Below are positions 1 to 9,002 of a stretch of 64,000 bases of DNA, in pieces; the stretch's first letter is position 1; the number at the start of each line of letters is the position of its first letter. A model generated the notes under the pieces. That model did no database searches, was not told where the DNA came from, and saw nothing but the letters and a program-made list of their open reading frames with translations. The stretch comes from Sandaracinus amylolyticus (GTDB lineage: Bacteria; Myxococcota_A; Polyangia; Polyangiales; Sandaracinaceae): NCBI RefSeq assembly GCF_000737325.1, contig NZ_CP011125.1:8432001-8496000 (forward strand), in the 5' to 3' direction. The translations under genes were made by a program, and so were the position numbers.

Positions 1-1031
1 TCGCCGAGCAGCTCGGCGCGGCCCCAGCACGACACGCGTCCGTCGGCGCGCAGCGCGCACGTCGCGTGATCGCCCGCGTCGAGATCGACGACGTCCTCGA
101 GGCCCGCGACGACGACCGGCGTCGCGCTGCACGGCGCCCCCGCCTCGCACGCCGCGTGATCGGTCGCGTCGCCGAGCTGTCCCGCGTCGTCGCTCCCCCA
201 GCACTCGATCGCGCCCGACGCGCGACGCACGCACGCGTGGTGCGCGCCCACGGCGATCTCGTCGATCACCGACGCGTCCTCGGTCGGCGCCGCGATCGCG
301 ATCATCGGCGCGTCGACGCTGCCCGCTATCGCCGTCTGCCCGCGGTCGCCGCGGCCCCAGCAGCGCACCTCGCTCGTGTCCATCACGACGCACGCGTGCT
401 GCGCGCCGACGCCCAGCATCATCGCCGGCTCGTCGAGCACGATCGGCAGCAGGAGCCCGCGCAGGCCGCCCTCTTCGGGCTCGGTCGGTCCGTCGCCGAG
501 CATCCCGTCGGCGTCGCTGCCGGCGCAGTCGACGTCGCCCGAGACGCGCAGCGCGCACGTGGTGATCGCGCTGGGCGCGATCGCGAGATCGTCGTCGCAC
601 ACGTCGAAGTCGCAGACGCCCGAGCCGCAGTACGCGAGATCCTCGCAGTAGATGCGCGAGACCGCGGGGTCCTCGCACGTGCCCGCGACGCACTCGGTCC
701 CACCACACGTCGCCGAGCTCGTGCACGACGCGACGCACGCTCCGTTCGTGCACGCCGTGTCGTCGGGGCACGCGCCCTCGGTGCACTCGTTCTCCTCGGG
801 GAGCCGGCAGCCGCGCGCGCCGTCGTCGCCCTCGAGGCACGCGGAGCCGATCGGACAGTCACCGTACCCCGTGCACTCCTCGCGACACGCGCCGAGCACA
901 CAGAGCAGTCCGTCCGCGCACTGCTCCGACGTCTCGCAGCCTCCGCCTTCGCCGGGCGGGTCGTCGTCGCCGCCACACGCGACCAGCGCGATCACGAGCA
1001 CTGAGATGATCGATGTCCTCATGGTCTCCAT
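1..1031 (-). CDS. RCC1-repeat lipoprotein (3' end outside window)
   Basis: This is the N-terminal part of a lipoprotein; its C-terminus lies beyond base 1. The sequence starts METMRTSIISVLVIALVAC, a short signal peptide with a lipobox (LVAC), so the protein should be lipid-anchored after export. An alternative Met three codons in (1022) gives the same lipobox. About 100 residues of Cys-rich repeats follow (C..G..C..G.C patterns). After these come at least four RCC1-type blade motifs, seen as G.HACVRR.SG.IECWG and GDHATCALRADGRVSCWG. RCC1 blades fold into a beta-propeller. Exported RCC1 lipoproteins are frequent in myxobacteria, usually with no known partner. It lies 78 bp downstream of the amidase gene on the same strand. 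Confidence 0.85.
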   Translation of the reverse strand, partial: METMRTSIISVLVIALVACGGDDDPPGEGGGCETSEQCADGLLCVLGACREECTGYGDCPIGSACLEGDDGARGCRLPEENECTEGACPDDTACTNGACVASCTSSATCGGTECVAGTCEDPAVSRIYCEDLAYCGSGVCDFDVCDDDLAIAPSAITTCALRVSGDVDCAGSDADGMLGDGPTEPEEGGLRGLLLPIVLDEPAMMLGVGAQHACVVMDTSEVRCWGRGDRGQTAIAGSVDAPMIAIAAPTEDASVIDEIAVGAHHACVRRASGAIECWGSDDAGQLGDATDHAACEAGAPCSATPVVVAGLEDVVDLDAGDHATCALRADGRVSCWGRAELLG

Positions 1032-1109
1032 CACGAGCGCGCGTGCGCCATCCACGGCGGCGTGCCCTGCCATGAATGGCGCGCGCGAGCGATCCCTTCG
1101 CGATGTCGC

Positions 1110-2759
1110 TCAACGAAGCGTGAACGTGCGGCGCTCGGTCCTCACCACGCGGCCGCTGCCGTCGAGCATGCGGATCTCGAAGGGCCGGGTGCGCAGGCCG
1201 AGGAACTGGTAGCGCACCGCGAGGCGCGTGCTGCGGGTGTCGCCGCTCACGCTGTCGCGCAGGAGGTAGCCGTCGTCGACGCGGACCTCGATGCTGCGCA
1301 CGCCGCTCGGCGCGCGCTCGACGCTGAACTCGTACGTCGCGTGGCCGGTCTGCCGGATCGCGACCGCCGTCGCCGGCACCGGCTCGATCAGGCCGTAGGC
1401 GCGCGCGACGATCGCGCCGCTCGAGTTGTAGCCGCGCGCCTCGAAGCGGCGGTTGCGGGTCTCGCTGCTGAAGCGATAGCGGATCCGCAGATCGCTGCTC
1501 GCGCTGCGACGCACGGTGCCGATGCGCCAGCCGTCGACGTAGTAGTCGACGCGCACGACCGCGGCGGGCGCGCTCGAGGTGAACGTGTACGTGCGATCCG
1601 AGCCGCGCGACCAGCGCACCGCGACCGTCGACGGCGTCGCGAGCGGAGGCGGACGCGTGTCGCCGCCGGACGAGCCACCACCGCCCGAGCGCGCGAGCGA
1701 GCGGATCGTGTCGAGCCGCGCGAGCAGCTGCGAGCCCGGGCACGACGTGCTCTGCCCGCTGTGCTGGCGATGACCGAGCACGTTCCGCGAGGAGACCGAG
1801 ATGCCGTAGATGCGCGAGAGCTTGTGGATGAGACGGCCCGCGGCGCGCACCGCCGCGTCGCTCGGGGTGCGCGAGCCGTAGCTGCGCGGGCACACGCCGT
1901 CGAAGCAGCCGACGAACGCGATGCCGATGTTGCCGCTGTTGTGACCGCCGACGTGCGCGCCGAGCTGCTCGAGCGGGCGCCCCTCGTAGATCGTGCCGTC
2001 GCCGCCGATCAGGAAGTGGTACCCGATGTCGCACCAGCCGTTGCTGTCCATGTGGTAGCGCTGGAAGCCGCGCACCATCGCCGCGACGTTGCCGGTCTGC
2101 GGCGAGACGGTGTGGTGGATCGCGAAGCGATAACGACGACCGTCGCGACCGCTGCAGCGACCACGACGCGCGCCCCACTGCGCGCGCGAGCGGACGCCGA
2201 TGCTCGCGAGATCGCTGCGCAGATCCTCGGTCGTGAGACCGACCGCGGGCTCCTCGCCGGTGAGCGCGGGCGCCTCGTCCTCGGGGCCGAGCTCGTCGTC
2301 GGGCGCGACGTTCGCGTCGACGGGGACCACCGCGTTGAACGCGATGCTCGCGATCGCGTCGACGAGCGCGGCCTCGATGCGCACCTGCACCGCGGTCGCG
2401 CCGCCCGGGAGATCGGCGGTGCCGACGTGCACGCCCTCTTCGCTCCACGTGTTCTGGATCGCGACCCACTCGCCCTCGCCGCGCGCCTCGAGCTCGGGCA
2501 TCTCGGCCGCGACGTCGATCGTCGAGAGCATTACGCCGACGCGCGTCGCGCCGAGCGGCGCCTCGAGCTGCGGCGAGACGTAGTGATCGCCCTCGAGCGA
2601 CCACGTCTCCATGATCTCGTCGTGCCCGAACGCGAGCTCGGGGTAGTCGTCGGCGGACTCCTCGTCGTGCGCGGCTGGCTGCTCGCACGCGGTCGTGGCG
2701 AAGAGCAGAGAGCAGACGAGGGCGAGCCCGCGCAGCGCGCGAGAGAAGGAACGGTCCAT
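1110..2759 (-). CDS. PGRP-family N-acetylmuramoyl-L-alanine amidase lipoprotein
   Basis: A 549-residue exported protein likely to cleave the lactyl-amide bond of peptidoglycan. The ATG at 2759 is chosen because AGGAGG lies 5 nt upstream. A signal peptide follows, ending at Cys25 (weak lipobox TTAC). Residues 35-150 look like a beta-rich domain. Residues 185-355 are a peptidoglycan-recognition/Amidase_2 domain. The zinc-ligand pattern is intact: IHHT (His215/216), GYHFLIGGDG (Tyr/His 247-248), LGHRQH (His330) and Cys340 in TSCPG. A Gly/Ser-Pro linker leads to a C-terminal beta domain of about 170 residues with no catalytic motifs. The intact ligands suggest an active hydrolase rather than a pure receptor. 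Its role in wall turnover or prey lysis is inference. Confidence 0.9.
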   Translation of the reverse strand: MDRSFSRALRGLALVCSLLFATTACEQPAAHDEESADDYPELAFGHDEIMETWSLEGDHYVSPQLEAPLGATRVGVMLSTIDVAAEMPELEARGEGEWVAIQNTWSEEGVHVGTADLPGGATAVQVRIEAALVDAIASIAFNAVVPVDANVAPDDELGPEDEAPALTGEEPAVGLTTEDLRSDLASIGVRSRAQWGARRGRCSGRDGRRYRFAIHHTVSPQTGNVAAMVRGFQRYHMDSNGWCDIGYHFLIGGDGTIYEGRPLEQLGAHVGGHNSGNIGIAFVGCFDGVCPRSYGSRTPSDAAVRAAGRLIHKLSRIYGISVSSRNVLGHRQHSGQSTSCPGSQLLARLDTIRSLARSGGGGSSGGDTRPPPLATPSTVAVRWSRGSDRTYTFTSSAPAAVVRVDYYVDGWRIGTVRRSASSDLRIRYRFSSETRNRRFEARGYNSSGAIVARAYGLIEPVPATAVAIRQTGHATYEFSVERAPSGVRSIEVRVDDGYLLRDSVSGDTRSTRLAVRYQFLGLRTRPFEIRMLDGSGRVVRTERRTFTLR

Positions 2760-3063
2760 GACGCCTCCTGGCGAGCGGGTCGCGCGTCCCGAGCGAGCCG
2801 CTTTCCGGCGTGTGCTTTTGCACCCGTCGTGCCGCTCCGAATGAGGTGTAGGTGCGCGTCGCCACTGGGTTTTCGGGTCCGCACGACCGCGACCATCCGG
2901 CACGATCTCGGCTATCCGGAGCGGCCACGCCGTACGCGATCTGGACAATGCTCACTCGAGGCAGCAGTCGCGCCGAGGCCTCGCGTTCCGGGCCGCGGGG
3001 ACGCCGGTCCCCACCGCGACGAGCGTTGCGTTCGCGGCGACGCTTTGAGACGTTCGCTGTCTC
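2760..3063. other. intergenic region between divergent amidase and MFS genes
   Basis: This 304-bp gap lies between the starts of two divergent genes and must hold both promoters. Apart from the amidase ribosome-binding site (AGGAGG at its left edge) I see no convincing palindrome, hairpin or sigma-70 consensus. The G+C-rich open frames that cross it look like shadows. Confidence 0.4.
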
Positions 3064-4335
3064 ATGTCCGCTCCCATCACGGTCCCGGGCACGCTCGACG
3101 ATCAGACGATGTCGCGCAGCGCGAAGCTCGCGGTGGTCGTCGCCGCGCTCGGTTACCTCGTCGACATCTACGATCTGATCCTCTTCGGCGTGGTGCGCCG
3201 GCCGAGCCTCCAGGCGATCGGCGTCACCGAGGACCAGCTCGCGAACGTCGGGCACCTGCTGCTCGACGTGCAGATGGCCGGGATGCTGCTCGGCGGCGTG
3301 GTGTGGGGCGTGATCGGCGACAAGCGCGGTCGCCTCTCGGTGCTCTTCGGATCGATCCTGATGTACTCGGTCGCGAACATCGCGAACGGGTTCGTGACCG
3401 ACGTGACGACCTACGCGATCCTGCGCTTCGTCGCGGGCATCGGCCTCGCGGGCGAGCTCGGCGCGGGCGTGACGCTGGTGACCGAGCTGCTGCCCGCGAA
3501 GACGCGCGGCTGGGCGACGACGCTCATCGCGGGCATCGGGATCTGCGGCGCGCTGCTGGCGGTCGGCGTGTCGAAGATCGCGACGTGGTACGTCGCGTAC
3601 TGGATCGGCGGCGTGCTCGGGCTCGCGCTGCTCGCGCTGCGGGTCGGCGTGTTCGAGTCGGGCATGTTCGCGCGCATCAAGGCGAAGAGCGACGTGTCGC
3701 GCGGCAACTTCCTCGCGCTCTTCACGAGCCGCGATCGCGCGCGGCGCTACGTCGGGATCGTGCTGGTCGGCGTGCCGATCTGGTACGCGATCGCGATCCT
3801 CGTGATGTTCGGCGACTCGATCGGTCGCGCGATGGGCATGGAGCGCCTGCCCGACCCCGCGTGGGGCCTCTTCTGGTGTTACCTCGGGCTCGCGCTGGGC
3901 GACTTCGCGAGCGGGTTCGCGAGCCAGGTGATGCGCAGCCGCAAGCGCGCGCTGCTCGCGTTCTGCGGGCTGAACGTCGTCGCGCTCGCGTACTACTTCA
4001 CGTTCGGCTCGCGCTCGACCGACGCGTTCTACGTCGGCTGCTTCGTGCTCGGGATCGCGAACGGCTACTGGGCGGTGTTCGTGACGGTCGCCGCGGAGCA
4101 GTTCGGGACGAACCTGCGCGCGACGGCGGCGACGACCGCGCCGAACTTCGTGCGCGGCTCGGTGGTGCCGGTGTCGTTCGTGTACCTCGGGCTGCGCGAC
4201 GCGCTCGGCGGCGAGGGAGTCGGCGAGGCCACGGCGGCGCTGATCGTCGGCGTGGTGGTGATCGTCGTGTCGATGATGTCGCTGAGAGCGATCGAAGAGA
4301 CGTACGGGAAAGAGCTGGACTTCGTGGAGCGGTGA
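3064..4335 (+). CDS. MFS transporter
   Basis: A 423-residue integral membrane protein of the major facilitator superfamily with about 12 predicted TM segments. The loop after TM2 carries GVIGDKRGRLSVLFGS, the classic MFS motif A (G.L.DR.GRR-like). After TM4 comes GIGLAGELGAGVTLVTELLPAKTRG, split here by the typical PAKTRG loop seen in sugar/metabolite:H+ symporters. That places it near the metabolite:H+ symporter group. The substrate cannot be deduced. It stands alone: the upstream amidase is divergent and the downstream kinase is convergent. It ends with a short G-rich repeat element just after the stop codon (4343-4366). Confidence 0.88.
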   Translation: MSAPITVPGTLDDQTMSRSAKLAVVVAALGYLVDIYDLILFGVVRRPSLQAIGVTEDQLANVGHLLLDVQMAGMLLGGVVWGVIGDKRGRLSVLFGSILMYSVANIANGFVTDVTTYAILRFVAGIGLAGELGAGVTLVTELLPAKTRGWATTLIAGIGICGALLAVGVSKIATWYVAYWIGGVLGLALLALRVGVFESGMFARIKAKSDVSRGNFLALFTSRDRARRYVGIVLVGVPIWYAIAILVMFGDSIGRAMGMERLPDPAWGLFWCYLGLALGDFASGFASQVMRSRKRALLAFCGLNVVALAYYFTFGSRSTDAFYVGCFVLGIANGYWAVFVTVAAEQFGTNLRATAATTAPNFVRGSVVPVSFVYLGLRDALGGEGVGEATAALIVGVVVIVVSMMSLRAIEETYGKELDFVER

Positions 4336-4342
4336 GGCCGCC

Positions 4343-4366
4343 GTGGGAGGCGCGGGGTGGTGGGTC
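4343..4366 (+). repeat. copy 1 (diverged) of a G-rich dispersed element
   Basis: GTGGGAGGCGCGGGG followed by TGGTGGGTC lies 8 bp after the MFS stop codon. The same first 15 bases and a very similar tail occur just after the stop of the beta-barrel gene (21171-21202). An inverted, partly matching copy is at 23085-23110. The recurring position right after stop codons suggests a dispersed small repeat, possibly linked to transcription termination. Confidence 0.45.
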
Positions 4367-4389
4367 CGTCGCCCGCGCCGCCGCGCGCC

Positions 4390-6945
4390 TCAGCCCGTGC
4401 CCGCCTGGTCGTCGGCTGCGTCGATCTCCGTCTTCGTCACCTCGTGCTCGCTGCGCACCGGGACGCGCTCTCCGCGCCGCCGGCCGTCGAGCACCTCGCG
4501 CACGACGCGTGCGGTCTCCTCGGGATCGAACGGCTTGCGCAGCACCGCCGCGAACCCCTCGAGGCCGCGGTGCGCCTCGGCGTCGTGCCCCGTCGCGAGG
4601 ATCACCTCGATGTCGATGCCGCGACGGCGCATCGCGGTGAGCAGGTCGCGGCCGCCCATGCGGCGCATCATCGCGTCGGTGATCACGACGTCGATCAGGC
4701 CGCGACGGCGCTCGATCTCCGCGAGCGCCTCGACGCCGTTCGCCGCGGTCGCGACCGTGTAGCCGAGCTCGCCGAGGATCGTGTCGAGGGCGAAGAGCGC
4801 CGCCTCGCGATCGTCGACCGCGAGGATCGTCTCGCGACCGCGCGGGAGCTCACGCGCACGCTCGGGCTCGGGCGCGATCACGCCGCCCTCGGTCGCCGGC
4901 AGACGGAGCGTGAAGGTCGTGCCGCGCCCGACCTCCGAGTCGAGCTCGACGCTGCCCGCGTGGTCCTGCACGAACGCGTACACCATCGCGAGCCCGAGGC
5001 CCGTGCCCTCGCCGGGGTCCTTCGTCGTGAAGAAGGGCTCGAAGATGCGCTCGCGCAGCTCGACCGGGATGCCGCTCCCGCCGTCGGTCACGCGGATCGC
5101 CGCGACGCGGCTGTCGCCGCTCTGCTCGACGCCCAGCGTATAGACGAGATCGCCACCACGCGGCCGCATCGCGTCGCGCGCGTTGATGCCGAGGTTGAGC
5201 AGCGCCTGCTCGAGCTGTCCGCCGTCGCCGTGGAACGTCACGCGCGACGAGGGCAGCTGCACGCGCACCGCGATCGTCTCGTCGACGCTGCGCGAGAGCA
5301 GCGCGACCACGCGTTCGATCACCGCGCCCACGTCGACGAGCGAGCGCACCGGGTCGCGACGCCGCGAGAGCGCGAGCAAGCGCTGCGTGAGCTCGGCGCC
5401 GCGCCACATCGACTGCTCCATGTGCTCGAGCAGCGACGCGTCGTTGCCCGTCGCGCGGCGCTTGAGCAGCGTGACGCTCGCGATCATGCCCGAGAGCAGG
5501 TTGTTGAAGTCGTGCGCGATCCCGCCCGCGAGCGTGCCGACGGCCTGCATCTTCTGCGACTGGAGCAGCTCGCTCTGCAGGCGCTGGGACTCGGTCACGT
5601 CTTCGATGAGCACGAGCGCGCCGCGGTCTCCGTCGTGGTCGGGCGACACCGAGACGCGCAGCGATGCACCGCCGAGCGCGAGCGGCGCATCGGTCACCAC
5701 GCGCGATCGCGTCTCGAGCGCGCGGCGCACCAGCGGCGCGATCCCGATGCCCTCCCAGTCGCTGCTGCCGAGCAAGCGGCTGCGCTCGCCGAGCAGCGCG
5801 TCGAAGCGCGCGTTCGACTCCAACACGCGCCCCGTCGCGTCGACCCGCCCGATGCCGAGCGGCGCGCTGTCGACGAGGCGCCGGTGGCGGTCCGCTTCGG
5901 CGCGCGCGTCGTCGCGCAGCGCGCGCTCGATGCGGTGCGCGCCCCACTCGCGCATCGCGATCGCGATCGCGAAGCACACGCCGCCGATCAGGTAGACCGG
6001 CGCGAGCTCGGGCCTCCATCGATCGCGGAAGATCCCGATCGCGAGCGCGATCGTGAGCACGGCGATCGGCACGACCACGAGATCCTCGGCGCGCACGCGC
6101 TCGTCGACGCGCTCCTCGCCGAGCGTGCGCCACTCGTCCTCCGAGGCGGCCCACACCACGAGCGCGAACGCGCCGAGCCAGAACACGTCGAGCGCGTCGC
6201 CCGTCTCGTAGCTGCGCGTCAGCAGCGAGACCGCGTAGAACGTGGTGACGCCCGAGAGCATCGCGACCGCCGCGAGCACGAGCGCGTAGATGCGGCGGCG
6301 CGCGCCGCTCGGCTGGCGCGAGAGCCCGATCAGCCCGAAGCCCAGCGCGCCGAGGTGCAACACCGGATACGCGAGCGCGGTCGCGAGGAAGAGCGGCCCC
6401 GCCTCGTGGTCCGCGGCGGGCGCGTAGAGCACGAGCGAGCTCGTGATCGTGAGCGTCGCGAGCACGACGCCGAGCTCGCCGAGCTGCTTCCACGTGAAGT
6501 GCTCGCTCGGCGCGGCGCCGCGCATCGAGAAGAGCGCCGCGGACCAGCAGATCGGGGTCGCGAGGAATCCGACCTCGGCGAGCGTGGGGAACGGCGTGAC
6601 GACGCGCTGGACGAGCTCGTACCAGTCCCACACGAGCATGCCCGCGAACCACGCGCCGGTGCCCGCGGCGAGCCACCACCACGGTCGCGCCTCGTGCGCG
6701 CGCCGCTTGCTGCGCGCGGTGCGCGCCGCGCGGTACGTCGTGTAGAGCGCGGCGAGCGTCCACGAGACGTCGACGAACGCGTGCAGCGCGAACGTGTGAG
6801 GCAGGAGCGCGACCTCGCCCGCGACGAACGCAGCGAGCGCGGCGCCGGTGATCACGAGCAGGCGTGCACGACGCGCGCTCCGCTCCTCGCGCGACGGATC
6901 GTCTCGCGCGGGATCGCGCTTCGCGTCGTGAGCCCCCGTACCCAC
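4390..6945 (-). CDS. hybrid sensor histidine kinase with multi-TM sensor, PAS and receiver domains
   Basis: An 851-residue membrane-bound hybrid kinase. Residues 27-335 hold about eight hydrophobic helices forming an intramembrane sensor of unknown ligand. Residues 350-455 are PAS-like. The HisKA box GGIAHDFNNLLSG has the phospho-acceptor His478, and the HDFNN signature is typical of NtrB-like kinases. The HATPase_c motifs are complete: N box NLGINARDAM (585-593), G1 DGGSGIP, F box FEPFFTTK and G2 GTGLGLAM. A C-terminal receiver (706-830) has DD at 711-712, phospho-Asp757 (ITDAMM) and Lys804 (RKPF). No response regulator is adjacent, so the output partner is probably elsewhere in the genome. 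It could pass phosphate through a phosphorelay. Confidence 0.92.
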   Translation of the reverse strand: MGTGAHDAKRDPARDDPSREERSARRARLLVITGAALAAFVAGEVALLPHTFALHAFVDVSWTLAALYTTYRAARTARSKRRAHEARPWWWLAAGTGAWFAGMLVWDWYELVQRVVTPFPTLAEVGFLATPICWSAALFSMRGAAPSEHFTWKQLGELGVVLATLTITSSLVLYAPAADHEAGPLFLATALAYPVLHLGALGFGLIGLSRQPSGARRRIYALVLAAVAMLSGVTTFYAVSLLTRSYETGDALDVFWLGAFALVVWAASEDEWRTLGEERVDERVRAEDLVVVPIAVLTIALAIGIFRDRWRPELAPVYLIGGVCFAIAIAMREWGAHRIERALRDDARAEADRHRRLVDSAPLGIGRVDATGRVLESNARFDALLGERSRLLGSSDWEGIGIAPLVRRALETRSRVVTDAPLALGGASLRVSVSPDHDGDRGALVLIEDVTESQRLQSELLQSQKMQAVGTLAGGIAHDFNNLLSGMIASVTLLKRRATGNDASLLEHMEQSMWRGAELTQRLLALSRRRDPVRSLVDVGAVIERVVALLSRSVDETIAVRVQLPSSRVTFHGDGGQLEQALLNLGINARDAMRPRGGDLVYTLGVEQSGDSRVAAIRVTDGGSGIPVELRERIFEPFFTTKDPGEGTGLGLAMVYAFVQDHAGSVELDSEVGRGTTFTLRLPATEGGVIAPEPERARELPRGRETILAVDDREAALFALDTILGELGYTVATAANGVEALAEIERRRGLIDVVITDAMMRRMGGRDLLTAMRRRGIDIEVILATGHDAEAHRGLEGFAAVLRKPFDPEETARVVREVLDGRRRGERVPVRSEHEVTKTEIDAADDQAGTG

Positions 6946-7020
6946 AGTCCGAGATCAGTCTCTCGCACGAGGTCGGCGGTGTCGATACCGGGTCCGACGA
7001 CCCACGCGTCGAGCGGAAGC

Positions 7021-8790
7021 TCAGTGCGGGAGCTCGATCGTCGGCTCGGCGCCGAGATCGCCGGGAGCCTGCATCGCTTCCTCCTGGGCCTCGCCGCCGC
7101 CGGCGCCCGCCGCCGCGCGCTCGGCGCGACGCAGGCGCGCCTCGAGATCCGCGATGCGCGCGTCGAGCTCGTTGGCGCGTGCTTCCGCCTGCTGTGCGCG
7201 CGCCTGCGCCTGGTTCGCGAGCGCTTCGGCTTGCTGGGTGCGGTGCTCGAGCTCGCGGCCGCGCACCTCGCTCTCCGTGATCGCGACCAGCGCGCGATCG
7301 CGCTGATCGGTCAGCTCGCGACGCTCGCGCTCGAAGCCCTCGCGCGCCGCGCGCAGCGCACGCTCCGACTCCGCGCGCTCGGTCTCTCGCGCGCGGCGCT
7401 CCGACTCGCGCGCCGCTTCCGCGGCGTTCAGCGCGCGCTGCATCTCCTCGATCGCGTCGCCGAGCCGATCGCGATCGCCCTGCGCGCGATCCAGCGCGCG
7501 CTGTGCCGCGCGCACCCTCGCCATCGCCGCGCGCGCCTGGCGCTCGCGATCGTCCGCCTCTTCCTCGCTCGACGCAGCGCGCTCGAGCGCGTCGCGCGCC
7601 GCGTCGCGCGCGAGCTCCGCCTCTTCCGACGCGCGATGCGCGCGCAGCTCGGCCTCGCGCTCTTCCTCCTCGGCGCGCGCCGCGGCCTTCTCGTGCGCGA
7701 GCAGCTCGCCGTGGCCCCACCACGCGAACCACCCGATCGTCAGCACGAGCCCCGCGGCCCACGGCGCGATGCGACGGAGCGTGCGCGCGCGCTCCGCGGC
7801 GCGATCCTCGGGCGCGGTGAGCACCGCGAGCTCGCGCAGCAGCGCGGCGGCGGTCGGACGGCGCTCGGGCTCGATCGCGAGCCAGCGCTCGAAGCACGGC
7901 TTCAGGTACGCGAGGTCACGCCCCGAAGGCGGCGCGACCGGCTCCTTCGCGCGCTGATCGAGGGACTCGCGCGAGAACGCATCGAGCGTCGGCGCGGAGT
8001 CGGGATCGAGCGCGTTGCGCAGCGCGAGCGCGAGCGCGTACACGTCCGCCTCGGGACCGATCACCGCGTCGCCGCCGGTCGGCCACATCGCCGCGACCTC
8101 GGGCGCGAAGTAGTCGGGCGAGCCCGCGATCGGCGCGTCGTCGCCGCGCGCCGCGACGCCGAGATCGAGCAGCACCGGCATCGCGTCCTCGAAGCCGTCG
8201 ACGCGCGCGAGGAAGATGTTGCTCGGCTTGATGTCCTGGTGCCGCATCCCCTTCGCGTGCAGCGCCGCGACGCCCGCCGCGACGCTCTCGAACACGCGAC
8301 GCGCCTCGGCGCGCGAGATGCGGCCCGCCTGCTCGAGCGTGCGACCCTCGAGCCACGGCATCACGAACCACAGCCGCGCGCCGTACCAGCCCGAGTCCTT
8401 GAACTGCACGATCGTCGGGTGGCTCACCGCCGCGAGCATGCGCAGCTCGCGCATCGCGCTCGCCTTCTCGTCGTCGCTGCGCGCCGCGTGGTGCATCAGC
8501 TTGAGCGCGACGACGTGCCCTTCGACCTCGAGGTCGTCCGCGCGATAGACGTCGCCCTGCCCTCCGCGCCCGACGAGCTCGACGATGCGATACCGCGCGC
8601 CGAGGATCTCGCCGGGCGGGAGCGTGTCGTCGGGCGCGATGCTCGGGCGCGACACCGAGGCCGGCGTCGGCGTGGGCGCCGCGAGCGTCGGCGCGAGCGC
8701 CTCGCGCGATCGTGCGCCATCCGCGTCCTGCGCGTCGGCAGGAGTCACACGTTCCTCTTCTCCGGAACGAGGCTCTTCGGTCCGCTGCAT
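7021..8790 (-). CDS. Ser/Thr protein kinase with C-terminal TM and coiled coil
   Basis: A 589-residue eukaryotic-like kinase. The ATG at 8790 is preferred because upstream codons encode only low-complexity basic sequence. The catalytic domain (about 67-330) has the glycine loop GRGGQGDVY, Lys97 in VVALK, the catalytic loop HQDIKPSN (Asp186) and DLG in place of DFG (Asp209), with APE as FAPE. The loop Arg of HRD is Gln, so activation-loop control may differ from classical RD kinases. After a juxtamembrane stretch comes one TM segment (AAGLVLTIGWFAWWG). It is followed by about 200 residues of Ala/Glu/Arg-rich coiled coil, which is the predicted extracytoplasmic or scaffolding part. It is divergent from the DUF1206 gene. 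Confidence 0.9.
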   Translation of the reverse strand: MQRTEEPRSGEEERVTPADAQDADGARSREALAPTLAAPTPTPASVSRPSIAPDDTLPPGEILGARYRIVELVGRGGQGDVYRADDLEVEGHVVALKLMHHAARSDDEKASAMRELRMLAAVSHPTIVQFKDSGWYGARLWFVMPWLEGRTLEQAGRISRAEARRVFESVAAGVAALHAKGMRHQDIKPSNIFLARVDGFEDAMPVLLDLGVAARGDDAPIAGSPDYFAPEVAAMWPTGGDAVIGPEADVYALALALRNALDPDSAPTLDAFSRESLDQRAKEPVAPPSGRDLAYLKPCFERWLAIEPERRPTAAALLRELAVLTAPEDRAAERARTLRRIAPWAAGLVLTIGWFAWWGHGELLAHEKAAARAEEEEREAELRAHRASEEAELARDAARDALERAASSEEEADDRERQARAAMARVRAAQRALDRAQGDRDRLGDAIEEMQRALNAAEAARESERRARETERAESERALRAAREGFERERRELTDQRDRALVAITESEVRGRELEHRTQQAEALANQAQARAQQAEARANELDARIADLEARLRRAERAAAGAGGGEAQEEAMQAPGDLGAEPTIELPH

Positions 8791-8892
8791 ACGCGAGAGT
8801 CCCCGGCCGTGTTGTAGCAGCGTGTCGATGCCGATGGTGACGGTGCATCGCGCCCGTGCATTTCCTCGATCGCGAGATCGTGGCGCGATGCG

Positions 8893-8912
8893 ACGCACGG
8901 CGCGCCGTGCGT
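8893..8912. promoter_or_regulatory. perfect 20-bp palindrome in divergent promoter region
   Basis: ACGCACGGCGCGCCGTGCGT is a perfect 10+10 palindrome without a spacer. It lies 91 bp upstream of the DUF1206 start and 103 bp upstream of the kinase start, so it is well placed to bind a dimeric regulator controlling one or both. No regulator gene is adjacent. High GC makes short palindromes common, but 20 perfect bases is unusual. Confidence 0.55.
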
Positions 8913-9002
8913 GACGTTTCGCGACGTACGAACGAGCAGGATGCACCGTCGCCGCTCGAGCGGAACGCGGTGTGCTCTCCATCGGAGCAGGAGGAGAGCT
9001 CA

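Noticed and set aside
859-3255. Minus-strand 798-codon open frame spanning the amidase gene and its upstream region
   Set aside because: It crosses two confident genes in another frame and encodes Arg-rich low-complexity sequence.
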